This document shows, in pieces, positions 1-11,240 of a DNA stretch of 64,000 nt. The notes beneath the pieces are model-generated. The model was not told the DNA's origin, searched no databases, and worked only from the letters and a program-made list of their open reading frames with translations. Source of the DNA: Cardiocondyla obscurior (lineage: Eukaryota > Arthropoda > Insecta > Hymenoptera > Formicidae); contig NC_091891.1 in assembly GCF_019399895.1 (NCBI RefSeq), positions 1,240,001 through 1,304,000 of the forward strand, read 5' to 3'. The position numbers and the translations under genes are program-made. Numbering within the stretch: the first letter of the stretch is position 1; the number at the start of each line of letters is the position of its first letter.

Positions 1-1310
1 ATAAAACTTTTCGCTGTAAAATTGAAAAAGGAGATTCTGGTTTTCATGTGCAGCTTTGAATTTATCGTGATAAATTTTGATTATAAATCGATAATATGCA
101 ACGCATGGACGCTCTTTGAAAGAGACGAAAATAAGGGAAGAGAAAGAGAGAGAGTGGAATAGAGGACTGTGGACGGAGCGTTCGCGAGATGTTCCGACGT
201 CCCTCGTCAATAACGTGTCCCCGAGGCGGACGTCACCACACGTGATACCATCGAGATAACGCGAGAAGGGGATAGATTCCCATTTCCCATGAAACTGACC
301 ATTCCTAATTCCAAGTCCTCGCTAGGATGTAATCGGGATAAAGCGCCGCTTAGCGCCGCGAAAGGGACGCGACGATAAAAGCCTCCCCTTTATTAAAAAA
401 AAAAAAGTTATAATATTATTTTAAAGAATATGATAAAACAGATTTTGTTTACGGGTTTAAACAGCGTTGATTGAAATTTTTATCATCGCTGCGAATCAAT
501 TAATTATCTTTTTATATTTGTTGCTCTTTAATTCGCACTGAATATTCCTCAAATATCGCAAGCGTTAATAATAATAAAATGTGTTCATACATTTTAAAAG
601 TTAAATCAGTGAATTATTTCCGAAGGTACTTCGTAAAATTCGTATGTAATCTGACAATATAAAATACACATGCTCGCTGCGTGAGCGTAGGTGATTTTTA
701 TTAATAAGCTTAATTTCAAAAATACTCGGCCAATAATTCGCGAAAGCCGCGGATAAAATATCGGGCGTCGGCAGTTTCGTAATATCCCCATTAATTATGA
801 AGTAAATCGATAATTTCTCGTTTTCTTTTATACTCTCGCCGCACCCTTTGAAAGCCGACGACCCGTCCGTAATCTGTCACAACCGCGGAAGGGTTGACCC
901 GCGGGGTCAGCAGCGTTGGTCAACAACGTATGTGCGTTCGCACTTCCCCACGAGGCTGCCGAAATAAACGCCCGTAAACAAACGTCCTGACCGTCGTCAC
1001 GGCTATCTCGAACGTGGTCCATTAATTAAGAACTTAAGCGTGGATTCTAAGAGCAAACCGCGACATCTAAAGCCGTTCCGTTTCCTCTAATACAATTAAA
1101 ATTTTAATTAGATTTTAAAGACGCCTTTTTTACGTTCTTATATTCTTCCCGGCGAATAAGTTTAAGCTAATGCGACGCGAGGGTATCGCGTAGAGGGAAA
1201 AAGGGGGACGGAATGCCGTTGACAATGACGGGTAGGATTTCAGAAGGGGGATGATATAGCCCCGATTTGCAATCTGCGACGGGCACCATTAGGTGCCTTC
1301 GAGGACTTAC
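1..1310. other. Intergenic, no gene seen
   Basis: Mixed AT-rich sequence with a GC-richer patch around 160-370. No open frame here has a recognisable domain or plausible splice pattern, and the short ORFs look random. One copy of a recurrent 9-mer, GATAACGCG, lies near 255. Confidence 0.6.
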
Positions 1311-1317
1311 GAGGCGC

Positions 1318-1692
1318 ATCTTGGTAACTTTCGGGAAAATGAGGAAGAAGAAAATGCCAAAGAAGAACGAAGGTGCGAGCGGAGGGAAAGCGTGGGAGTA
1401 GGGAGGTTGGAGGAGGATCGGGGATGAGTTTTGTGACCTCCGAGTTCGCCTCAAATATTTACGCTACGCCCGCAACAATGGGAACAATATCGGTTGCCTG
1501 GCAACCGCTCTGTTCACGACCAGTTCTACCTTTAGCGAACTCCTCCCTCCCCTTGCCCTCGTTGCCTCTCTCTCGCGCAACTAACTCATTCTCCCCTTTC
1601 CCCTCTGTCACCCCCTGCGCGCGTCTCGCTCTCTCTGTACTCGTCTCACTTTATCCAATCTTTCACCCTCGCGCCTCATTGGCCAAGGGGTA
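1318..1692. promoter_or_regulatory. GC-rich purine/pyrimidine switch island A with X-box
   Basis: The plus strand is strongly purine-rich from about 1318 to 1432 and strongly pyrimidine-rich from about 1508 to 1680. A perfect palindromic X-box-like site (1491-1507) lies between them. Long frames on both strands here are low-complexity by-products of the base skew. A regulatory role is inferred; only the composition switch and the palindrome are seen directly. Confidence 0.5.
1491..1507. promoter_or_regulatory. X-box-like RFX palindrome
   Basis: CGGTTGCCTGGCAACCG is a perfect 17-bp palindrome with half-sites GTTGCC and GGCAAC one base apart. It fits the published RFX X-box consensus RYYNYY-N(1-3)-RRNRAC. 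Binding is inferred. Confidence 0.6.
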
Positions 1693-1699
1693 GAGACGT

Positions 1700-2335
1700 G
1701 TGATTGACACTGTTCTCTGTGCGAAAGAGTGAGAAAAAAAGCAGGAAAATAGGAAAATGTGTAAAAAAAAAAAAAAAAAAGAAAAAAAAGAGAGGAAGAC
1801 GAAACGAAATGAAGAATGGTACCAGGGAATTCTTTTTCTCTTTCAAACGAAAAAGAGAAAGATAGAGAAAATGACTTCTGATTATTCTGCATTCGTGGCT
1901 CTAGCCGGTTATTCTAGCGAAATTATAAATTAAATAATAATTGTATATGGTACCATCGAATAAAATCGCAAAGTCTGAAAGAATAAAATAGCGAAGAAGA
2001 AATTAAGGCTTCGGTGTTAAAATGGCACTGTTATCTCACGGTAATTAATACAGAAATAATAAGTGACGAGGTAATAGAAAATAATGTGTCACAATCATGA
2101 GTCTTAATTATATTAAAAAAAAAGATTTTTACGCGTCGTGAATTAATATTAATTATTACCTAATTTTGCTACTCTCTAATATAAAAAAAAAAAAAAAAAA
2201 AAAAAGGGAAATGCAGCCAAGGGAGTCGCGACTGAGATAAAACGTACATAAAAACGTATAAATAAAGACGAGTGCGAAGGTATGCTCGGTGCACCGCTAA
2301 TGCACGTCGAATCTGAATATTCAAGTTCAAGAAGA
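1700..2335. other. Intergenic, A-rich, no gene seen
   Basis: AT-rich sequence with an interrupted poly-A stretch near 1757-1791 and an A23 tract at 2183-2205. No gene or RNA feature recognised. Confidence 0.55.
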
Positions 2336-2339
2336 TCAG

Positions 2340-2890
2340 GAATAAGAAGAAAACTCCCCCAGAATCGACGGAGGACTGGGAGAAGAGGGCAAGGGGAAGT
2401 TCGTGAGAGGTAGGAGCGGACGAGCGAGAGGAATGATCGGCATTCGCGTGTATATGTACCGGGTGCGTGCGTAACCGGTCGTTCTCTGTGTGCGAGCCTC
2501 CGAGTGCATTAGAGAATGAGCGCGCGGGGGTGAGGCGGCGTGTGCGCGCGCGAGGGGTACGGGAGGACGCGGGGGCGCAGCAATAACGGACGGGCGAGAA
2601 GAGGAGGGCGACGCGGCGGTAGAACAAGAGGGGAAGGATCAATGCCGGTTGCTAGGACAACCACGGCACCTGATCTTCCTTCCATCCATCCTGGGGAGCG
2701 GAGTGCCTCTCGCATGGTCCGACCCCGCGTACCACGCCGGCGCCGGAGGGGGTCGGACGTCGCACGACGAGACCGGCGGGGTCCGCGAGTGACCCGCAAG
2801 AAGAGGGCGATCGACGGGAAGGACTCGCAACTTCGACCCCCGCCCCGTGCTCCCTCGTCAAACGCGACGAGAAGTAATCGCATACGGATC
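2340..2890. promoter_or_regulatory. GC-rich island B with X-box
   Basis: CpG-dense island. The plus strand is purine-rich from 2341 to 2640. An X-box-like site follows at 2648-2661, then about 35 bp of pyrimidine-rich sequence (2662-2695). Composition is mixed further right, so the right arm is shorter than in the other islands. Overlapping open frames on both strands (to 157 aa) are arginine-, serine- and proline-rich low-complexity artefacts. Confidence 0.45.
2648..2661. promoter_or_regulatory. X-box-like RFX site
   Basis: GTTGCTAGGACAAC has half-sites GTTGCT and GACAAC with a 2-bp spacer, the classical 14-mer X-box geometry. It lies at the right edge of a long purine-rich tract. Confidence 0.55.
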
Positions 2891-5285
2891 TGACGCGGTC
2901 TCGGCACTTTGCTGCTTCCCCCCTCCGATTTTTCATTTTGATGCGGAAAAATTTCCGAGCGACTTAAATTTGTTGGAATTTGACGGAAAATCGGCGCAGA
3001 AAGTTGAGCAATCCTTGGAGGGAATTAAGCGGGATACCGCTCGCTGGAGAACCGGCAAGAAATTAGAAAAAGTTCAACAGAGTCTCGCGGAAAATTCATA
3101 GAAATCGGAAAACTCGCCGGTATATTAACGAAAATGATCGGGGACGGGATGACGAATACACGTTGGTGAACCTTTGATTGCCAAAAGTAAACGGGCTGCG
3201 AGTTTAAATAAAAACTTGATAGAAAAATATTTAAAACACAAGAGGAAAAAAAAAAAGAGAAAAATAAAACGAGAGAGACGGCCGCTTCCGGGCTGGCCGG
3301 AAATTCTTCCTCGGAAATTCGGCGCGGCGTGATCGATTTTCGTTCGGGGAACGATCAATATACCGAGGCGACGCGGGGCGGCGAAAATGTGCGGGCGGAA
3401 GGCGGCAAGGGGTGGCAAAAGTATTCATTGTTTCGAGGAGAGAGACGACGCGCGCGTGTTCCTGCGCATCGGCCGGCTAACGGCGCGAGTTTTGGCGGGT
3501 CGATGCGCCATTGTGCGTTGCGTCGGCGGCTGCGTTCGCTTTGTTTTCGTCTTTCTCTCTTTCACCCTCGTTCCCTTCTCTTTTTTTTTTCCCGCCCCTG
3601 CGTCACTCTTTCTCTTATCCGTCTCATTTCCTCGTCGTCTCTTTTCAACGCGTTATGCGCTTTGCTCGTTTTTCGACGTGTTTCACCCACAATATTTCCG
3701 CACCGATCGCCACTCGCGCGGAATGATTCGCGGGGACCACGGCGAGATTACATTTGCGGTGCGTCATCTCGATGTAAATATCCGTGGAATTTCCGGCAAA
3801 GAAGAGCGCGCAATAACTTCAGGCTCTAAAGCCTGGTCTGAACGTCGAAGAAAAATTACGATTTTTATAAATTAATTAAATTTTAGTTAACGCAAAAGTA
3901 TTATAAACTGATGTAATAGATGGGACGATAAAAGTAAAATTTTCTTTTTTAAGACAACATAATCTTTCTGACTCTCGCCTCTCTTTTCTTTTTTCCAGCT
4001 GAGGAAAACGATCTATGCAATAACGAGATAACGCGTGACGGTCGGCCAGCAGCAACTTCTTCAGCGAACCAGTTTCACCACCCACACAGCTACGCTCCTT
4101 TGATATTTGGTTCGTTTTTCCATTTATTTCTCATGCCTGAGTATTGCAATCGAGAGCGGCGTTGTTAACAAAAAATTAAAGAATAACAAAATAAGTGCTT
4201 TTCCTCGACCGATATCAATTTTACTGATAAGACAACGACGTGCCTTCCACCGCTTTCTGTTCGAGACGAGCTTACTTCGCGATCGAATTCGAAAACTTCG
4301 GTGAAGCCGAGTCGCTTCTTTCTGCGTTCCCTTTTCTTTCTTTCACTCGCCGTGACAGCGTAATCTTTATTCATGCGTTCCAATTGTGTCAAATTTCCTC
4401 AGTCATCGATAATTTCATCAACTCGGCGTACCTTGACCCATCCCGCCGATCGTTTCGTTTATTTATGAGCGTCGGGATAATGCGATTACAAATTAATCAA
4501 AGAATATAATTCTCGGTGGCGGTGAGCACGACTATAGACAGTTAATTTAGTTTAATTCGACTAATTAACCTCTCGAACAACGATTGAACTTACAAAAAGT
4601 CGACCGATCGATTTGAATTTATTCTCACTGTTGAGAATACTTTTTATTATACAATTATAAATATATCATAACTACAAATATCACCTGCGAAAACGTCTAG
4701 ATCATTTTCTAAGCGTGGAAATCTTTTATTTCCACGGCATTAAATATAAACTTCGCGAACTCTGACTACGATTACGAATAGCGCTTGTAGTTAAATTTCT
4801 AAAAGCAGGAAATTCCGTTTCGCGCGAATAGGATGTTCATTGCGTTTTACGTAGGTGTATTTCAATCGCTTTGCGAGATGATTTTGCGACACACATACGT
4901 CACGGACGCTACCTGCGAGATAAGCACGCCGGAAGTGCGTCAGAACCCGTTATACTTCTCACGTAAGGTTGCACGACGTGCGACAAACTGTAAAATGTTC
5001 CCAGATGCTCGCTCGGAAACACACAATTGGATTGCACACCCGGCGAAAAGAACAATACCGGAAACGCTTTTAAAACACGATCGCCCGTAAAAAAAAAAAA
5101 TAAAAATAAAAACGTTCAAGCTCGAATCATTGGGCATTTTTTTATATTAAAGGGATGAATTTTATCAGTTAAATTGTTATAAATTCTACAACGCGACATG
5201 ATGTTTTTAACTTTGACGTATTATTGGATTTTACATATAATTTCCAAACCGAATAACAATCGGCGTCGACGTACAAAGGTGCATA

Positions 5286-5303
5286 TTGCACGTGATCGTG
5301 CAA
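5286..5303. repeat. Short perfect inverted repeat
   Basis: TTGCACG-TGAT-CGTGCAA: 7-bp arms around a 4-bp centre. The minus strand reads ATTTGCACG, which resembles a POU octamer half. Probably a minor or chance palindrome. Confidence 0.4.
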
Positions 5304-8300
5304 ATGGAAAAAAACAATAAAGGGGAGAATATACGTTCCGTGGATCGGTCTGTTGCAAATCCTGCCGATATCAATGCGACAATTTTATGCGACAAAGCGT
5401 TCGGGGTAAATTTCACTGTGATTACATTCATTATTTACGATCGCGGTGCGTACACACGCGGTACTATGCGCCTGCATTTTCCACGGAGCACGTGTTTACC
5501 TCGTATGTGACCGTTCACGTGTAGCAACGTGACGGATGTGGCGGCCGAAAGCAATATGGGCCAGGGTAAACCCGTCGCGTTGGGGGAGATTTTTGTACGT
5601 ATTCGTTTTTACTTATCCGAGGACAATCGATTTAATAATTGCAACAATCTTATCTTTGAGTCACTTCATTGCTTCGATAATGTTAAACAAAAGTAAGCGG
5701 TGCTCGTAATTGTAATTTCGCGGTGCTAATTTGTTCCCTCGCTTGGCTCAATTCGGGGTTTCGCTACTCGCGTACTCGATTGCCGACAAAGAAATTTAGA
5801 ATACATATAAAAATATATAAAGAAAATCGAAAATTAATGTCGTTGATTTTCTTTTTTTTTTAATTTAATTAAATGAAAAAATATTCTTTCGGTTTTGTAA
5901 AGTCCGGCGATATCGATCGAGAGTTTCGGACACTCGGAGGTATTTTATAAAGGCGAAACAGATGGATCGCGGGCTCGAAAGGCGAGGGGAACTATTTGGG
6001 TCCCGTGCCTTTCGTCGGGATCAAGGTATACAGGCCAAACTACCAACGGCAACCTTCTTTCATCGAATCGAGTGGCGGCAGCGCCAGCTTTCTCAGTCGC
6101 CGCAGAAAATATCACTTTTAAAGTTTCCACTCGCAATAGTAAACGTCGGCGCAAATTCGTTTGCTTTATAATTTTCGTCGTTTTCAACAAAAAGACGTGC
6201 GATAGAAAAATAGATAAATCAACCTTCTGCGATATTAAAAGTGCAACGTATTTCCGCGTTGATTATTTAATTCGAGTTTCCGCCCCAATTTGCGAGCAAC
6301 AGCAATGACGCGGTAACAAAAGATGGCTTTGCCTCGCAGATTTACGCTGCCGGATAATTAAGGCAACTCACCGAGATCCAAAAAATGCGGAAGGACGAAT
6401 TTATCGCATCATCGTACCGCCTACCGCTATCCTTTTCCCTTTCCTTTCGTTTTCCTCGGCCGCTTATAGTTTACTTTCTAATTGCAGGTAATAGTACGCG
6501 GTACAGTGTTTTGCTTCGTACTCTCATTCAGGTATCCCATTGTACTCAATAACGCTGCCGACTGGACACAAATCTCCAGACAATTTCCTTTTATTCGCTC
6601 GCGTAGCTACGCAATAGGCGGACAAAATAAAACAGCTGTTCGGAAAAGTAGACGATTAAGCAATCTCCTCCGAGCGGCCGAGATATTTCCGAAGTGTCTC
6701 GTATTCAAACGGGGAGATGGCCTCCACTTAAGCGTTCGTGAATATTCGCAATCGATTCCTTCAAAAATTAGCCGACGTTCCCGGACACCTTCGCGCGGTT
6801 TAATTTCGCCTCTCCCTACGCGCCGTGTAAAACAATGTTAACAAACGCACGGAAATGGATCGCGATATCACCCAGTTGACGTATTTACTTATACATAGAC
6901 GCTAGACTTTATATGCCCGTTTATCTCAGTCGCTAAGACACTTTCACACGAGCGAGCTCGTCCATATTATTTATCAATTCGAATTTAGCCTTGTGAACTC
7001 GGAATACTATTCGCGGCTAACTTGGGACGACCAAGTTGGCGCCGAGAGCATTTCTTCAAAACATTAACGCCTTCCCGCCGAGATACTCTCTTATTCCGAC
7101 GATCGTCGTGCGAGCCCGCCTTGCTTCGAGAAGATTTTCGTCGCGTCGAAAAAAAAAATTTGCCGCATCGAAGTCGCCAGCGACGAAACGCAATCGTAAA
7201 AGAGCGAGATAACGCGTGACACATTTAACTATTTCAGCAATTATTACACATTTTCTTACTCCTGTACGTACTCATTTTTTTTGTTTTCTATTTCTTTTTT
7301 TCCTGCTGCTTATCTCGCCAAATAATCGAGGAGCTGTTGCCAACCGAAAGTCTATCCGCGCCTACATCTGCGGGATCCTGGCCGTTTTCGCGAAGTGGCA
7401 CAAACGGGAAATTCTCAGCGCGCTTAATATTGCAAATAACAGTATCTAGACGGTTAACATATCTTTAACAACATCTCTTTCTCTCTGTCTCCGTCTCTCT
7501 CCCTCCTTCATCTCTCTCCTTCTCCAACCTACACGAAATCGCCTCTCTCTCTTTCTCTCTTACTTTTTTTTTTTCTTTTTCTATCACCCTCGGTTTCTCG
7601 CTCTCTCGGCGTAAGTAGCTACGCCGTCGTGAAATTTCGACTGCGAGTAAGCCCTGGCCTGATTTAAATCCCTCGGGATAAAGCGGTCGGACCGCGAAAT
7701 CGGGAAAGCGAGAGGACTTACCGGTTCGCCGACTAGCGTCACATCTCCACACCGCTGAGAACGTAGCTGGTTGGCACCGTCGTCTCGATCGTCGTCGTGA
7801 TGACTGTCGTCGTGCTGGCGGCTTCTCTCACTTCGCTTCGGCACTCCAGAGTAAATCCAGCGGGCCAGCTGAATCGGGTCCTCTCTCTCCCTCGTCCGGA
7901 GCGATATCACTTCGCCGCGGCGGACAAAGCCATTTTGAAGAGGGCACGCACGCACGAACGCGGCACAAACCCGCCTCTGATCGCGACGGTCAGGTCTTCT
8001 TGCCAGGACGGGAGGCGGCTGAATGAGAGCGCGTCGTGATAAAAGAGTATTCCACGATGGCGCCACAAGACGAGCATTCATTCGCCATCTTGTTCTCCAT
8101 TGTCATCGAACGACAGTCATTGCCCAGGTGATTTTAGCCGAGGTTGTTGCAAATGGTCGAGGGATAATATAATTCGATAAATCCGTTTCCAAACTTGTTC
8201 GGGAATCACTCTCTTAGCGACAAAATGTTCTTAAAAATAAAAAAAATTTTTTTCTAAACCGTAATAAAAGATTGAATGCCCGGGCAACCTTGAGGACAAA

Positions 8301-9004
8301 CTTCCACCTGCAGTCGGTAAGCGGAATTACATCAAAAGCGGTAACTTTGAAGTTGCAGATATGTAGGTTCAAAAGTAATTACTCCCTGACTTAAGCTATA
8401 AGTAATCCCATTAAAAAAAAAAGTAGCGACAATTATAAAAAAATCATATCCGATGTTAAACCGCTTTTATAAGTAAAGTGTTACAATAAGAATAATAAAA
8501 AGATAATTAAGACCTAGATTAAAAAAAATATATATAATATAAAGGTGATATGCGACATAAAAGAAGCTAATCGAAATCCATTAGAACGGAGTAAGATGAC
8601 TTTAAGATGTAGAATATTCTTCGATAATCGTACAATTATTGAGTACGATGGACATCGAAATGCGGTTTTCTTAAATAGATTTTATTCGACGGCACTAAAC
8701 AATTATTACCTACACTACAACAGGTATGACCGCCTTGCCTTTGTTCATACGCAGCTCGCTTTTGCTTTCCCTTCGTAAAGAAGTGGCGTCGCGGCAGAAA
8801 AAAAAAATCGTACATCTCTTACAAATAGCACAATAAATATTATTTCTCTTTTATCCCAATCCTATGGTTTCTCTTTTGCTTCTCGTATCGCATTCTTTCG
8901 CTCGCTTTGCTTATTTAAACAGATAAACCCTTATTGGCACGTTGTATAGTAGACTTCTTAAGTATATAAATAAGTCGTAAGTCGATGCGTCGTTTAAATT
9001 ATTA

Positions 9005-9060
9005 AATATATATATATGTATGTATATATATGTATATATATATTGTATATGTGTATATGA
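9005..9060. repeat. TA/TATG microsatellite
   Basis: Alternating TA with interspersed TG/TATG steps over about 55 bp; a simple sequence repeat. Confidence 0.8.
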
Positions 9061-9077
9061 ATATTCAATATCTTTGT

Positions 9078-9156
9078 TATACAAGATGTTCCATAATACC
9101 AACTTCGATGCACGAACGTTAGCATTAATATTATGGGGAAGCACCCTGTATAAAAT
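9078..9156. repeat. Imperfect inverted repeat, possible transposon remnant
   Basis: The left arm, about 9078-9097 (ATACAAGATGTTCCATAATA), resembles the reverse complement of about 9130-9156 (ATACAGGGTGCTTCCCCATAAT). The arms enclose about 30 bp. TACAGGGTG-type termini are common in insect transposon fragments (general knowledge). There is no coding sequence and no clear target duplication. Confidence 0.3.
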
Positions 9157-9800
9157 AGTTAGCCTAGACTAGAACTCCTCAACTTACGTATCACATACTA
9201 ATATTGACTATCGTGTTTCAGGACGAGACTCGAGAAGCCCTTCGCGACCCGAGTCCTAGCGACGTTTTCGTCCTTCTGTTTAATTAAAAAAATCTCGAAA
9301 GACATAGTCTTTTAATTTTTGCAAGTCTCAGACAAACTTCCATTTCTTGGCTCGACGTGTTAAAGCAACTGTTTAAAAAAAAAAAAAAAAAAGACTTGTT
9401 CCAAAAAAAAATTATTTGCGTTAAAAAATTGTATTTGATATAAAATGATTGAGCAAACGAAGTACTATTTTTTTAAGGACAGATGAACGAAAACGGCGCC
9501 ATCGTCTTATTGCTTCATTATTGACTGCAAGATCGTAACGGTATTAATTACTTAATCGCTAGTACTTTCGAAATACTTTCGCAATATTTTCTGTTTCCAT
9601 CCAGAATGGATCTGGACTCGAAACGAGCTTAATTAATCCGCTGGAGGGAATTGGTGTCACTTCGAAATCACCGTACATTTTCCTTTCCATCAGAAAATTG
9701 CTTTTCTTTTATCGTAGACGAATTAATTTTTCTTTAATATGTCTTTTTTCATTAATTTTTGATTATTTCTTCATTTCAATCTTTATACGGAAATGCACGG

Positions 9801-9806
9801 TTTATT
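9801..9806 (-). terminator. Oli: Candidate polyadenylation signal of Oli
   Basis: AATAAA on the minus strand, about 310 nt after the Oli stop codon. It is the first good hexamer I see downstream; RNA evidence would be needed to confirm its use. Confidence 0.4.
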
Positions 9807-9950
9807 CTTCCGCGTGTTAATTAGAAAATAAGATACTTAATATCTAGCTAAACTTTTTTTTTCTTTTCTCTCTCTCTTCTTTTTTCTTTTCCTCAAGAAC
9901 TTTTAGCACTTCAATAGTACTCTATTAATTAATAATAATACTTTCACGAC

Positions 9951-9982
9951 CGAAAGTGTTCCTATTCCCGAAAACACTTTCG
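9951..9982 (-). other. Hairpin in presumed Oli 3'UTR
   Basis: CGAAAGTGTT and AACACTTTCG form a perfect 10-bp stem around a 12-nt loop. It lies about 135-165 nt downstream of the Oli stop. An overlapping ACTTTC...GAAAGT pairing (about 9940-9957) could form an alternative, shorter stem. Confidence 0.45.
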
Positions 9983-10114
9983 AATCTTCTACCCCTCATT
10001 ATGCGATCATTTCATTTTTCAATTCCATGGCTCGCATCGCGATCGATCTACAAATTTCGACAGAAAACGAGAAAGAGACGCAGTTGCACATAAAGAGAGA
10101 TAAAAATCGACTTT

Positions 10115-11240
10115 TTAATTTGATTCTCCGCTGGCGACCGTACCGTCGGTCGGAGGACCGGTTACGATCTGGGGTTCGTTCGCGGGCAATCCCTGCATCT
10201 CTTGCACACCTTGGAACAGCTTGCCAGGGAATCCCTGCAGGAGATCGTAGGAAACCGGTGTTGGCGGCAAGGCGGTGGTGTGAGCGTGCGGCGATTGCAA
10301 AACGGCGATTACTCTTCGGAGCTCTTCCAAGGCGTTTCCTGCTCGGAAGGACGCAGTTTCTCATTAATCAACCGATATTTAAATTCAATCACAAGTACAA
10401 TCAAAAACGCGAGAGGCGCATATGGACGCGAGAGGCGCATATGGACGCGAGCTTGTTACCTTGCATGAGAATATAATTTTTCGCCAGCAGAAGGGTAGCT
10501 ATCTTGGATAGCTTCCTCACCGACGGGCTGTGAGCGTAAGGAATGACGGAGCGGAGCTCGTCTAGCGCGTCGTTCAAATCGTGCATCCTTCTGCGTTCTC
10601 GCGCGTTAATATTTAGCCTCACGCTCTTCCCCTGTCGAGTAGTCTTCGACTTCGGTGGGCAGTTCAGTCGCGAAGCCGAGGGTCTAAAAGTGAACATTAC
10701 AAAGTAATATTAGCGGCGTGGATTTATTTAAAAAATCTTCAATTATCTTTAAAAATGCACCTCTCGTCCGGTCGATTTTCGTCAGATAACGCGCTGGATG
10801 ACGCGTGCGGTTGCGGCTGCTGCTGAAAGTAAAAACCACCGAGACCCACGGCACCCAGCGGGGTCCTGCGTCCCGGAGCGCTTTGGGGGTGTTCCGAGGA
10901 GTATGCCGCTGGCGGGCCCGAAACTCCCGGGTGCGAGGCTCCTGGCGTTGAATACACGGACTCGAGAGCCGCCGCGGACTGCGGGGGCAGTGGATGCTAG
11001 AAGAAATATTACTTTACTAGAATTTAGAATGCGATATATGAATATACCAGAATTTTTTAAATGGTCCACTTATCCGAAATGGTCAACTGTTCCACTACTT
11101 ACAGCGTTGCGATGCTCCCAAGCCCAAGTAGGATGCGACGCGGTACGTTGCCAAGATCCCTGTTGCAAATGCGTTTCTGGCAAGCCCTCCCTGCGATCGT
11201 CGTCTTCCGTTGAGCTGCTCTCGCCGTCATAAGACCTCAT
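10115..11240 (-). CDS. Oli: Olig-family bHLH transcription factor (Oli / BHLHE22-23 type)
   Basis: Neuronal bHLH transcription factor that binds E-boxes as a dimer; family members act in neural differentiation. Exons in transcript order: 11240-11103, 10996-10761, 10683-10460 and 10338-10115. All introns are GT..AG (106, 77 and 121 nt), phases agree, and the product is 273 aa. The start is the ATG at 11240, followed by an acidic serine-rich stretch (GESSSTEDDD). Exon 2 is rich in proline, glycine, serine and glutamine. The bHLH domain spans residues about 147-199: basic part RLNINARERRRMHDLNDALD, then the helix-loop-helix with IPYAHSPSVRKLSKI, which is nearly invariant in BHLHE22/23/Oli. The last exon begins GNALEELRRVIA, also typical of the family. 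Drosophila Oli is of similar size. The frame stays open a little upstream of the ATG, so a further 5' exon is possible. The assignment to the Olig/Beta3 group is firm; the finer orthology is inferred. Confidence 0.93.
10409..10446. repeat. 19-bp tandem duplication in Oli intron 3
   Basis: GCGAGAGGCGCATATGGAC occurs twice in tandem and is followed by a partial GCGAG. It lies inside the 121-nt intron, about 13 nt from its 5' splice site. The copies are identical, which suggests a recent duplication. Confidence 0.85.

Larger units (their letters stand above)
2900..9790. other. Long intergenic stretch, no gene recognised
   Basis: Alternating AT-rich and moderately GC-rich DNA upstream (by coordinate) of the minus-strand Oli gene. 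Every open frame is short and none shows a known domain or a consistent splice pattern. Contents worth noting: pyrimidine tracts at 3540-3650 and 7470-7590, recurrent GATAACGCG at about 4027 and 7207, a small palindrome at 5286-5303, and a TA-rich microsatellite near 9005-9060. Distal regulatory sequence for Oli could lie here, but nothing shows it directly. Confidence 0.5.

Noticed and set aside
8057..8120. Small frame starting ATGGCGCCACAAGAC
   Set aside because: About 20 codons only. The GCCATCTTG and GCCATTTTG motifs nearby might be promoter elements, but no gene can be anchored to them.
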